Assembly: GCA_902497185.1 (NCBI GenBank)
Contig: CABVEG010000055.1
Location: 1 to 8,759 of the forward strand
DNA: 8,759 nucleotides
DNA from: an uncultured Eubacteriales bacterium
GTDB taxonomy: Bacteria > Bacillota > Clostridia > Lachnospirales > CAG-274
Direction of reading: 5' to 3'
The position numbers were made by a program, and so were the translations under genes. Shown here in pieces: positions 1 to 6,909 of the stretch (the stretch's first letter is position 1; each line of letters begins with the position of its first letter). The notes below the pieces were generated by a model. That model did not search any database, was not told where the DNA came from, and saw only the letters and a program-made list of their open reading frames with translations.

Positions 1-993
1 GTTAAAATTGAAAATTTATACAAGACCTTTCATACCAAAAACGGTGATATACATGCACTTAAAAATATTAATCTTAACATTGAACAGGGCGATATATTTG
101 GTATAATAGGCTTAAGTGGCGCAGGTAAGTCCACTCTTGTAAGATGTATTAATTTTTTAGAAAACCCAACAGAAGGCAAGGTTTATTTTGAAAATAATGA
201 CTTGGGTAAACTTACTAAAAAAGAGCTTTTAAAGGTAAGACAGTCAATGGGTATGATTTTTCAAAACTTTAACCTTCTTGAACAACGAAATGCCTTAAAA
301 AATATATGCTTTCCTCTTGAAATTGCAGGTGTGCCAAGGGCTAAAGCTGAAGAAAGAGCAAGAGAGCTTTTGAAGGTTGTAGGTCTTGAGGACAGAGAAA
401 AGTCCTACCCCTCACAGCTTTCAGGCGGACAAAAGCAGAGAGTTGCCATAGCACGAGCACTGGCAACGGAGCCTAAAATTCTCCTTTGTGATGAAGCTAC
501 ATCAGCTCTTGACCCTACTACAACACAGTCAATACTTGACCTTTTAAAAGAAATTAACAGAACAATGAACGTAACTGTTATTATTATAACTCACGAAATG
601 AGCGTAATTGAAAAAATATGCAACAAAGTTGCAGTTATAGATAACAGTCAAATTGTGGAATGCGGTGATGTAAAGGAAATATTTACAAACCCTAAGTCAG
701 ATATGGCAAAACAGCTTATTATACCTAAGGATAGTATTATACGAACTCTCAAATCTGGAAGCTATTTCAGAATTGTATTTGACGGTCATACAACACACAG
801 ACCTATACTTTCCGAGCTTGTTCTTGAGTGTAATTATCCAATTAACCTTATATATGCAGACTCTCTTGAAATGCTTAAAGATAATGCTGTAGGTGAAATG
901 GTAATCGAAAAAACAGGTAACGATGATGCAGACAATAAAATAAGAGCCTATCTTAAAAAGAATAATATAAGATATGAGGAGGCGAATAAATAA
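1..993 (+). CDS. metN: Methionine ABC transporter, ATP-binding protein MetN (5' end cut by window edge)
   Basis: Cytoplasmic ATPase that powers methionine import with MetI and MetQ. The reading frame is open from base 1. The first visible residues (VKIENLYKTF) match the usual MetN start, so probably only the initiator codon or a few residues are missing; 330 residues are visible against about 340 for the E. coli protein. Visible-residue landmarks: Walker A GLSGAGKS (37-44), Q-loop glutamine in MIFQNF (about 88), ABC signature LSGGQ (140-144), Walker B ILLCDE (160-165) and H-loop histidine (about 198). Residues from about 250 to 330 look like the C-terminal NIL (ACT-like) domain, which in MetN binds methionine and causes trans-inhibition. 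An internal TTG at 202 is not a credible start because it would remove Walker A. The TAA stop overlaps the metI ATG by one base. Substrate is inferred from family. Confidence 0.95.
   Translation, partial: VKIENLYKTFHTKNGDIHALKNINLNIEQGDIFGIIGLSGAGKSTLVRCINFLENPTEGKVYFENNDLGKLTKKELLKVRQSMGMIFQNFNLLEQRNALKNICFPLEIAGVPRAKAEERARELLKVVGLEDREKSYPSQLSGGQKQRVAIARALATEPKILLCDEATSALDPTTTQSILDLLKEINRTMNVTVIIITHEMSVIEKICNKVAVIDNSQIVECGDVKEIFTNPKSDMAKQLIIPKDSIIRTLKSGSYFRIVFDGHTTHRPILSELVLECNYPINLIYADSLEMLKDNAVGEMVIEKTGNDDADNKIRAYLKKNNIRYEEANK
976..982 (+). promoter_or_regulatory. Ribosome binding site of metI, inside the end of metN
   Basis: GAGGAGG lies 10 bases before the metI ATG at 993 and is wholly inside the last metN codons. 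With the TAATG stop/start overlap this implies translational coupling of MetN and MetI. Confidence 0.8.
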
Positions 994-1682
994 TGATAAA
1001 TAATATTTGTCTTTTATCTCTCGAAATTACAAAGTATGCAGGTGAAATAGGTGTCGGTATTCTTGAAACGCTATATATGGTAATTGTATCAACATTAATT
1101 TCATATATAATCGGACTTCCCTTAGGTATTTTACTATGTGTAACAGACAAGGAAGGAATATGTCCCTGTAAGCCCTTTAACGCAATAGCAGGATTTATAG
1201 TAAATTTCTTAAGGTCTGTACCTTTTATTATTTTACTTGTGGCACTTATACCTTTTACAAGAACATTAGTCGGTACAGCAATAGGCTCAACGGCAACAAT
1301 AGTGCCTCTTGTTATATCTGCTTTTGGCTTTGTTGCAAGAATGGTGGAATCATCAATTAAAGAAGTTGATGCAGGAATAATAGAAGCAGCTGAATCAATG
1401 GGTACACCAACATTTAAAATCATTACAAAGGTACTTGTTCCCGAAGCAAAGCCTTCACTTTTAATGGGTAGTGCCATTGCCATAACCACAATACTCGGCT
1501 ATTCAGCTATGGCAGGTTTTGTAGGCGGCGGCGGACTTGGTGCTATTGCAATAAATTATGGCTACTATCGTTACAACACCGGAGTTATGCTTGTAACAGT
1601 TGTATTCCTTGTAATTATAGTTCAGCTTTTCCAGGAAATAGGTATTAGAGCAACAAGAGTTACAGACAAAAGAATTAAGTAA
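993..1682 (+). CDS. metI: Methionine ABC transporter permease MetI
   Basis: Integral membrane subunit that forms the transport channel of the MetNIQ importer. The 229 residues fit the MetI family (about 217 in E. coli). Hydrophobic segments lie near residues 20-50, 62-87, 96-116, 155-180 and 196-214, consistent with the five-helix MetI topology. The EAA loop that docks onto the ATPase is clear: EAAESMGTPTFKII begins at residue 131 and continues to about 152. The glycine-rich segment FVGGGGLGA (176-184) is also typical of MetI/BPD permeases. The ATG start overlaps the metN stop and has a good ribosome binding site 10 bases upstream. A Cys-Pro-Cys motif (residues 57-59) in the loop after the first helix is the only oddity I noticed. 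A 178-codon open frame on the opposite strand (953-1489) is treated as a shadow. Confidence 0.95.
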   Translation: MINNICLLSLEITKYAGEIGVGILETLYMVIVSTLISYIIGLPLGILLCVTDKEGICPCKPFNAIAGFIVNFLRSVPFIILLVALIPFTRTLVGTAIGSTATIVPLVISAFGFVARMVESSIKEVDAGIIEAAESMGTPTFKIITKVLVPEAKPSLLMGSAIAITTILGYSAMAGFVGGGGLGAIAINYGYYRYNTGVMLVTVVFLVIIVQLFQEIGIRATRVTDKRIK

Positions 1683-1715
1683 TTAAAGGAATAATCCTTA
1701 AAATAAAAAATGAAA

Positions 1716-1720
1716 AGAGG
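1716..1720 (+). promoter_or_regulatory. Ribosome binding site that fixes the metQ start
   Basis: AGAGG lies 7 bases before the ATG at 1728. The upstream in-frame ATG at 1710 has no purine-rich site at suitable spacing (the nearest, AAAGGA, is about 20 bases away). Starting at 1728 also gives a standard lipoprotein signal beginning MKKLL, so 1728 is preferred over 1710. Confidence 0.75.
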
Positions 1721-1727
1721 TTTTAAA

Positions 1728-2558
1728 ATGAAAAAATTATTAACTATTTTAGGTACAGCTTTACTTAGTACAGCCCTTTTAGTCGGCTGTGGCACAACTG
1801 CAACAGAGGGTGAAGGCAGCTCAGCAGAAAACAGCACTATTACCGTTGCAGCCACACCTGCACCACATGCAGAAATACTTAATGTAGCAAAGGAAGTTCT
1901 TGCAGAGCAAAATATTAATCTTGAAATTAAGGAATTTAATGATTATGTTTTGCCTAACAACGCTACAGAAAATGGTGAAGTTGATGCAAATTATTTCCAG
2001 CATACACCATATTTAAATGACTTTAATGCTGAAAACGGTACTCACCTTGTACCTGTTGCAGCCATTCACTATGAACCATTCGGTATATATGCAGGCAAGA
2101 CTTCAAGTATTGATGCTTTAGCTGAGGGTGCTAAAATTTCCGTACCTAATGATACAACTAACGAGGCAAGAGCATTACTTCTTCTTGAAGCTCAGGGACT
2201 TATTAAGCTTAAGGAGGGTGCAGGACTTACAGCTACAAAACTTGATATTGTAGAAAATCCTAAAAATATTGACATTCAGGAAATTGAAGCTGCACAGCTT
2301 GCAAGAACATTAGCTGATGTTGACCTTGCGGTTATTAATGGTAATTATGCTATTCAGGCAGGCTTAAAGGTATCTGATGCCCTCGCAGTTGAAGCACAGG
2401 ATTCCGAGGCTGCACAAACATATGCAAATGTTGTTGTAGTTAAAGAAGGCAACGAAGAAAATGAAAATATTAAGGCTTTGGTTGCCGCTCTTGAAAGCGA
2501 TGCTGTTAAGCGGTTTATAGAAGATAACTATGAAGGCGCTGTAGTTCCTATGTTTTAA
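1728..2558 (+). CDS. metQ: Methionine-binding lipoprotein MetQ (NlpA family)
   Basis: Extracytoplasmic receptor that is lipid-anchored and delivers substrate to MetNI. From the ATG at 1728 the protein has 276 residues, normal for the family. It begins with a lipoprotein signal: a Lys-Lys start, a hydrophobic core, and lipobox LVGC with the acylated cysteine at residue 21. A Ser/Thr/Glu-rich linker follows (22-36). The mature domain has the NlpA/MetQ hallmarks: ATPAPHAEIL (42-51), DANYFQHTPYL (86-96), HYEPFGIYAGK (114-124), PNDTTNEARAL (140-150) and a late NGNYA (204-208). These are typical of methionine receptors, but binding of D-methionine or another derivative cannot be excluded from sequence. 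It follows metI by 45 bases, which contain no terminator, and is the last gene before a strong terminator. Starting at 1710 would add six residues. Confidence 0.93.
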   Translation: MKKLLTILGTALLSTALLVGCGTTATEGEGSSAENSTITVAATPAPHAEILNVAKEVLAEQNINLEIKEFNDYVLPNNATENGEVDANYFQHTPYLNDFNAENGTHLVPVAAIHYEPFGIYAGKTSSIDALAEGAKISVPNDTTNEARALLLLEAQGLIKLKEGAGLTATKLDIVENPKNIDIQEIEAAQLARTLADVDLAVINGNYAIQAGLKVSDALAVEAQDSEAAQTYANVVVVKEGNEENENIKALVAALESDAVKRFIEDNYEGAVVPMF

Positions 2559-2571
2559 TTTATAATATTTA

Positions 2572-2601
2572 AGGCTGTCGAAATCGACAGCCTCATTTTT
2601 T
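2572..2601 (+). terminator. Intrinsic terminator of the metNIQ operon
   Basis: AGGCTGTCG (2572-2580), loop AAAT, then CGACAGCCT (2585-2593) forms a perfect 9-bp stem. It is followed, after CA, by six T (2596-2601). It starts 13 bases after the metQ stop. On the - strand the same stem is followed only by a mixed A/T stretch (TTAAATATTATAAATT), so it may also stop transcription from the converging flavoprotein genes, but less efficiently. Confidence 0.9.
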
Positions 2602-2629
2602 AACATAAAACCTCACCTTGAATGCAACA

Positions 2630-4186
2630 TTAATTCAACACAGCCTCAGCACACCTTACTCCGTCAACGGCAGCAGACATTATTCCTCCTGCATAGCCAC
2701 AGCCCTCACCACAGGGATAAAGCCCCTCCACATTAGTTGACATATAATTTTCTCCCCTTGTTATCCTAACAGGTGATGAAGAACGGCTTTCAACGGCAGT
2801 CATTATTGCATCATCACAGGCAAAGCCCTTAATTTTTTTATCCATTTCATTAAGAGCTAAAACAAAGGATTCATTCATAAAATCAGGAAAAACAGTTCTT
2901 ATATCCGTATATTTTACACCCGGTCTATAGCTTGGCAACACATTGCCTACATTAGTTGAAGGAACATTTTTAATAAAGTCCCCTACTTTCTGCACAGGTG
3001 CATTGTAATTACTTCCACCTGCCACAAAAGCATTACTTTCAAGACTTCTTTGCATTTCCACACCCGCAAGAACATAGTCCGAGCCAAAATCCTCGGTATT
3101 TATACCAATAAGCAAAGCTGAATTTGCATTTTCTCTATCTCTCAAATAGTAACTCATACCGTTTGTAACAACTCTATTTTCTTCAGATGCAGCGGCTACA
3201 ACCACACCTCCCGGGCACATACAGAATGTATATGCACTTCTTCCGTTAGGCAAATGGGCAACCAGCTTATAATCAGCAGCAGGCAGATACTTTGCAAAAT
3301 CTCCGTACTGTGCCCTGTTTATCATATCCTGTTTATGCTCAATTCTCACACCCATTGCAAAAGGCTTCTGAATAATATTAACACCCTTTTTATAAAGCAT
3401 TTCAAAAGTATCTCTTGCTGAGTGACCTATGGCAAGAATAACATTATCTGTTATATATTCATTATTGTTTACAACAACAGATCTTACTCTGCCATTTTCA
3501 ATATTTATATCACTTACATTGCTGTTAAAATAAATTTCTCCTCCAAGAGAAATTATTTCTTTCCTTATATTCCTTACAACATCTATAAGTTTGTCTGTAC
3601 CAATATGAGGCTTAGCATCATATAAAATTTCTTCCGGTGCACCAAACCTTACAAGCTCTCTTAAAACATAGTGACATCGTATATCCTTAATACCCGTAGT
3701 CAGCTTGCCGTCTGAAAATGTGCCTGCGCCTCCCTCGCCAAACTGTACATTCGATTTTGTATCAAGTATACCTGTTTTCCAAAATATATCAATAACCTTT
3801 TGCCTTTCCTCAACAGAATAGCCTCTTTCAAATATAATCGGCTTTGCTCCTGCCTTGGCAAGAGTAAGCCCTGCAAGCATACCTGCCGGTCCAAAACCTA
3901 TAACAACAGGTCGATTTTTAAGCCTGTTTTCTTTTACTATATGATACTCAAATTCTTTTACCTTTGAAACATTTTTTATTTTTAAATATCTTTCCTCCTT
4001 ATCCGTACTTACTTCAACAGACAATATATAGCATACATCAGACTTGTCCCTTGCATCAACGGATTTTTTCACAAGTTTTACGAAATTAATCTTTTTACAC
4101 TTCAATATTTTACAGCACTTTTCAGCTAAAAGCTCATCAGTTATTTTATTTTTAACAGATAGTTTTATGTTTGAAATTTTAAGCAT
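2630..4186 (-). CDS. FAD-dependent dehydrogenase-like protein, COG2509 type
   Basis: Predicted cytoplasmic flavoprotein of 518 residues; no defined reaction is known to me for this family. Residues 1-90 form the family's N-terminal extension (a small alpha/beta domain). The dinucleotide fold follows: GFGPAG at 97-102, with acidic E120 ending the second strand for FAD ribose binding. EGGAGTFSDGKLTTG (151-165) is the most characteristic family stretch, and LAIGHSARDT (251-260) is a second nucleotide-contact segment. The C-terminus carries the FAD-closing motif PCGEGCGYAGGIMSAAVDG (491-509). Cysteines 322 and 324 (FCMCPGG) could be redox-active, but this is only a guess. The ATG start has AAAGGAG 5 bases upstream, embedded in the end of the preceding flavoprotein gene, two bases away. 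The gene ends in the convergent region facing metQ. General assignment is secure; the substrate is unknown. Confidence 0.88.
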   Translation of the reverse strand: MLKISNIKLSVKNKITDELLAEKCCKILKCKKINFVKLVKKSVDARDKSDVCYILSVEVSTDKEERYLKIKNVSKVKEFEYHIVKENRLKNRPVVIGFGPAGMLAGLTLAKAGAKPIIFERGYSVEERQKVIDIFWKTGILDTKSNVQFGEGGAGTFSDGKLTTGIKDIRCHYVLRELVRFGAPEEILYDAKPHIGTDKLIDVVRNIRKEIISLGGEIYFNSNVSDINIENGRVRSVVVNNNEYITDNVILAIGHSARDTFEMLYKKGVNIIQKPFAMGVRIEHKQDMINRAQYGDFAKYLPAADYKLVAHLPNGRSAYTFCMCPGGVVVAAASEENRVVTNGMSYYLRDRENANSALLIGINTEDFGSDYVLAGVEMQRSLESNAFVAGGSNYNAPVQKVGDFIKNVPSTNVGNVLPSYRPGVKYTDIRTVFPDFMNESFVLALNEMDKKIKGFACDDAIMTAVESRSSSPVRITRGENYMSTNVEGLYPCGEGCGYAGGIMSAAVDGVRCAEAVLN

Positions 4187-4188
4187 AA

Positions 4189-5412
4189 CTACTCCTTTAC
4201 TGCTGCTGACCTACCTGCCAGTCTGCCGCTGCTCCATGCCCACTGTAAATTGTATCCGCCACAGTCACCATAAATATCAAGAACTTCTCCGCAGGCATAA
4301 AGTCCTTTAACAATATTAGATTCCATTGTCCTAAAATTAAATTCATCTGTAATAGCACCGCCTGCCGTAACCTGAGCATTTTGAAAGCCTTTAGTTCCCT
4401 TAATTTCAAGTACATATTCTTTAATATTTGATGCCATTGACCACATAATGGAATTTTTCAGATCACAAACCTTATATGAAAGTTTTTCTATACCGCTACG
4501 TCTTGCGATTAAATTGCCAATTCTTTTATTTAAAAGACCAACAAAATAATTTTCCATAGTCAAATGCCCCAAACTGTCCTTTCTGCTGTCAAGAATATCA
4601 TAAACCTGCTTTGGTGAATATTCAGGCATAAAGTCAAGAAAAACATTTAAATCGGTTTTAAAAGCAGCTTTTGCTGAAAGCTGAAATACGGGAGGTCCTG
4701 AAATTCCATAATCCGTAAAAAGTACCTCGCCGTATTCCTCTCCTATTATATTATCTCTGTATACAAGGCTTACATTGCCTGTAAACTTTATACCCTGAAG
4801 ACTTTTGACCTCCTTGGGATCAGTCTTAAACTGAACAAGAGCAGGTGCTGTATCAGAAATTTTATGCCCCATTTTTTCAAGAAGCTTAAAGCAGGAACCA
4901 TCTGAACCAAGAGCAGGAGAAGCACAGCCGCCGCCTGCAATAATTACTCTCTCAGCAAGAATAACTCTGCCATCTTTAGCCTCAAGCCTAAAAAATTTCT
5001 TATTTCTCTTTATATCAACAACTTGAAATCCGCTTATTATTTCTACATTAAGTCTTGCAAGTTCATTTCGCAAAGCATCAGACACAGCAGATGCCTGCTC
5101 AGAAAAAGGATAAAGCTTACCGTTTTTTTCTTCTTTTGGAAAAACTCCAAGCTGATTAAAAAAGTTTACCGTATTATTTACATCAAACTCATTCAATGCA
5201 TAAGAAACAAAATTTTTGTCACGTCCATAATAATTATTTACACAGGCATTAATATTGCTGTAATTGCATCGTCCGTTACCTGTTGCAAGTATTTTCTTGC
5301 CCACTCTGTCAAGTCTTTCCAGTATTATTATTTCAATATTAGTATTTGTGCGTACTGCTTCAATGGCTGCCGTCATACCGGAAGCACCGCCTCCTATTAT
5401 AGCTAATTTCAT
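4189..5412 (-). CDS. NAD(P)/FAD-dependent oxidoreductase, HI0933/BaiN-like family (COG2081)
   Basis: Predicted cytoplasmic flavoprotein of 407 residues, normal for the HI0933/YhiN family. Landmarks: GGGASG (7-12) for FAD pyrophosphate binding, E32 at the end of the second strand, VGKKILATGNGRCNYSN (37-53), a family signature, FTDYGISGPPVFQLS (232-246), VTAGGA (348-353) and the C-terminal ACGEVLDIYGDCGGYN (373-388). Members are often auto-labelled aminoacetone oxidase or BaiN (bile-acid dehydroxylation). The family is much wider than those roles, and nothing here (no other bai gene) supports a bile-acid function, so I give no symbol. Start: the ATG at 5412 has AAGGAG 6 bases upstream and puts the beta strand of the Rossmann fold at residues 2-6. 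The longer version from a TTG at 5436 overlaps the terminator hairpin and is rejected. The COG2509-type gene follows after 2 bases. Confidence 0.9.
   Translation of the reverse strand: MKLAIIGGGASGMTAAIEAVRTNTNIEIIILERLDRVGKKILATGNGRCNYSNINACVNNYYGRDKNFVSYALNEFDVNNTVNFFNQLGVFPKEEKNGKLYPFSEQASAVSDALRNELARLNVEIISGFQVVDIKRNKKFFRLEAKDGRVILAERVIIAGGGCASPALGSDGSCFKLLEKMGHKISDTAPALVQFKTDPKEVKSLQGIKFTGNVSLVYRDNIIGEEYGEVLFTDYGISGPPVFQLSAKAAFKTDLNVFLDFMPEYSPKQVYDILDSRKDSLGHLTMENYFVGLLNKRIGNLIARRSGIEKLSYKVCDLKNSIMWSMASNIKEYVLEIKGTKGFQNAQVTAGGAITDEFNFRTMESNIVKGLYACGEVLDIYGDCGGYNLQWAWSSGRLAGRSAAVKE
4192..4198 (-). promoter_or_regulatory. Ribosome binding site of the COG2509-type gene, inside the upstream gene
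   Basis: On the - strand AAAGGAG precedes the ATG (4186-4184) by 5 bases. It overlaps the last sense codons (Lys, Glu) of the HI0933-family gene, whose TAG stop at 4191-4189 lies between the site and the start. This arrangement favours translational coupling. Confidence 0.8.
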
Positions 5413-5418
5413 TTTTAA

Positions 5419-5424
5419 CTCCTT
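5419..5424 (-). promoter_or_regulatory. Ribosome binding site that fixes the start of the HI0933-family gene
   Basis: On the - strand AAGGAG is followed by six bases and the ATG at 5412-5410. This decides for the 407-residue product over the TTG start at 5436. The site begins only 9 bases downstream of the terminator-like hairpin. Confidence 0.8.
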
Positions 5425-5433
5425 ACACCTGAC

Positions 5434-5468
5434 CAAAAAATCCCCAACAAATTGTCAGGGATTTTTTG
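5434..5468 (-). terminator. Intrinsic terminator after the LCP gene, or attenuator before the flavoprotein pair
   Basis: CAAAAAATCCC (5434-5444) and GGGATTTTTTG (5458-5468) form a perfect 11-bp stem around a 13-base loop. Read on the - strand, the stem ends in a run of six T, so it works as a Rho-independent terminator 6 bases after the LCP stop codon. The A-run/T-run symmetry would also allow function on the + strand. It ends 21 bases before the flavoprotein ATG, leaving no room for a separate promoter between them. A competing 6-bp pairing, CCTGAC (5428-5433) with GTCAGG (5454-5459), overlaps the GC part of the stem. Confidence 0.85.
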
Positions 5469-5474
5469 TGTATT

Positions 5475-6890
5475 TTATTCTTCATTTATACCTATTACAA
5501 CAACTATATCATGATCTGAAGTTTTTGCTGAATCAACAATAATTTCAGAACCTTGGAATACCTCCTGCACAGACTTACCCATACCCTCTGACTTAACAAA
5601 AATACGGGTATTATCAGTTTTTTCATCTGTATAGGTACCAATGGATGTAACATTGTAACCCAAGCCTAAAAGTTTTGACTGAACAGCAGATGCCTTGCCG
5701 TTAGTATATCCTCCGTTAAGCACCTGAATATCAAGTGTCTTATCATCATAGGTTGGCTCAGCAGCAGTCTGATTACCTGTTTCAGCAGCAGCTGCAGCTC
5801 TTTCAGCCTGAATTTCACTTACAGGTTTCTGGAATACATCATAGCAAAGCGCCTCAACCTCTTGGTCATTAAGTACCCAACCTCCAGTAATACCATCTCT
5901 TCCGCCAATATCTCCGGGCATAGTATATGTAACAATATTATCGGTATTGAAATCCTTAACAACTGACATATACTTAATAGCATCAGTAAGTTTAACATCA
6001 GTATCAACATATTTAAAAAATGTGGTCAAGTAAGCTGAAGCATTTTTAAAGAATGTATCCTTGTTAACAAGCTGCTTTAAAAGCTCCTTACAAAAATTCT
6101 GCTGAGTTGCAACTCTGTCAATATCCTGATTGTCATAACCATATCTGTATCTGACAAGTCCCTGTGCATCCTTACCGTTAAGAGTCTGCATACCTGCTTT
6201 AAGATGAATACTTAAATCCTGTGTAGGATCATCATAATCCATATTCATAGGCACATTATACTGAACTCCGCCTATGGCATCAATAAGGTAATTAAAGGCA
6301 TCAAAGCTAACTTTACAATAATAGTCAATTGACACACCGCCTATCATTTCCTCAAGCTCTGATTTAAGCATAGGAATACCATATTTTTCCTGACCGTAGT
6401 GGGTAATGGCATTAATTTTCATAGTCTTTCTGCCGGGTTCAGGATATTCCTCATTAAGCATACGGAACTGTTCGTCATCAACCTCAATAATGGTATCTCT
6501 TGGCACTGATATAATAGTCAGCTCATCTAAGGTCTGATTATAGCAGCATACCATAATAGTATCTGTTCTGTCGCCCTGCTGATCTGTACCCAAAATAGCA
6601 AATACCGTTCTTTCTTTAAGTTTAGGCTTTACTATCTGTTCAATAAAACTTGGATTATCAGAACCATCAGGCACACTATTATCATCTTCTAAATAATATT
6701 GATAACCAAAGTAGCCGAGAGCACCTACACAGTATATCAAAAGTACCATAGAAAGCACCATAAAAAATTTCGCCTTTAAGCTGCGCCTTTTTTTATGCTT
6801 TTTTCCTCTCCTGCCCTTAGATGAGGAGCTGCTTTGACTTTCGCGATTTTCTTCATAATCATCGTATCTGTCGTATCTGTCTTTACTCAT
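5475..6890 (-). CDS. LytR-CpsA-Psr (LCP) family protein with C-terminal LytR_C domain
   Basis: Membrane-anchored enzyme of the family that attaches undecaprenyl-phosphate-linked glycopolymers (teichoic acids, capsule) to peptidoglycan outside the membrane. The 471 residues are arranged as a highly charged cytoplasmic tail (1-40; Arg/Asp/Tyr repeats, five Ser in a row, then a Lys/Arg cluster), one transmembrane segment (about 43-66), an LCP domain (about 95-275), an Ala-rich linker (about 362-380) and a LytR_C domain (386-469, DIQVLNGGY onwards). Conserved LCP elements are GTDQQGDRTDTIM (101-113), SVPRDT (128-133), KINAITHYG (158-166), AIGGVQYNVP (205-214) and RYRYGYDNQDIDR (247-259) with its Arg/Asp ligands for pyrophosphate and metal. 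The usual second Arg before the Gln pair is Thr here (RVATQQ, 259-264). The ATG start has GGAGG 7 bases upstream. It lies 19 bases after glnS, likely in the same transcript, and is followed by a terminator. The transferred polymer cannot be named. Confidence 0.92.
   Translation of the reverse strand: MSKDRYDRYDDYEENRESQSSSSSKGRRGKKHKKRRSLKAKFFMVLSMVLLIYCVGALGYFGYQYYLEDDNSVPDGSDNPSFIEQIVKPKLKERTVFAILGTDQQGDRTDTIMVCCYNQTLDELTIISVPRDTIIEVDDEQFRMLNEEYPEPGRKTMKINAITHYGQEKYGIPMLKSELEEMIGGVSIDYYCKVSFDAFNYLIDAIGGVQYNVPMNMDYDDPTQDLSIHLKAGMQTLNGKDAQGLVRYRYGYDNQDIDRVATQQNFCKELLKQLVNKDTFFKNASAYLTTFFKYVDTDVKLTDAIKYMSVVKDFNTDNIVTYTMPGDIGGRDGITGGWVLNDQEVEALCYDVFQKPVSEIQAERAAAAAETGNQTAAEPTYDDKTLDIQVLNGGYTNGKASAVQSKLLGLGYNVTSIGTYTDEKTDNTRIFVKSEGMGKSVQEVFQGSEIIVDSAKTSDHDIVVVIGINEE
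6862..6879 (-). repeat. Perfect 9-base direct duplication in the LCP gene start
   Basis: TCGTATCTG occurs twice in tandem on the + strand (6862-6870 and 6871-6879). On the coding strand it gives two copies of Asp-Arg-Tyr in the cytoplasmic tail. The length is a multiple of three, so gain or loss of a copy would keep frame. It may be only low-complexity coding sequence. Confidence 0.5.
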
Positions 6891-6897
6891 TATATAA

Positions 6898-6902
6898 CCT
6901 CC
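6898..6902 (-). promoter_or_regulatory. Ribosome binding site of the LCP gene
   Basis: On the - strand GGAGG precedes the LCP ATG by 7 bases and lies in the 19-base gap after the glnS stop. The gap holds no terminator hairpin, supporting co-transcription with glnS. Confidence 0.75.
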
Positions 6903-6909
6903 GAGAGGA

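Noticed and set aside
953..1489. A 178-codon open frame on the - strand opposite metI
   Set aside because: It lies fully antisense to a well-supported permease gene, its translation has no recognisable domain, and I saw no convincing ribosome binding site. It is best explained as a shadow of metI codon usage.
1686..1699. Short inverted repeat AAGGA-ATAA-TCCTT between metI and metQ
   Set aside because: A 5-bp stem without a T-run is too weak for a terminator or riboswitch and is expected by chance in AT-rich sequence.
3422..3625. Short + strand open frames opposite the flavoprotein, LCP and glnS genes (for example 3422-3625, 4044-4310, 5023-5406, 8401-8751)
   Set aside because: They are antisense to well-supported genes, have low-complexity translations rich in Ile, Tyr and Phe, and show no domains.
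4189..5412. Calling the HI0933-family gene a bile-acid gene (baiN)
   Set aside because: The name is spread by automatic annotation over the whole family, and no other bile-acid gene is in the window.
5413..5436. Extended N-terminus of the HI0933-family protein from a TTG at 5436
   Set aside because: The extra eight residues fall in the terminator/RBS region, precede the Rossmann strand, and lack a ribosome binding site. The ATG at 5412 has a good one.
5475..5530. Possible promoter for the flavoprotein pair in the LCP 3' end (TATAAA on the - strand near 5485-5490)
   Set aside because: The -10-like hexamer has no acceptable -35 at 16-18 bases, and TATA-like strings are common in this AT-rich DNA.
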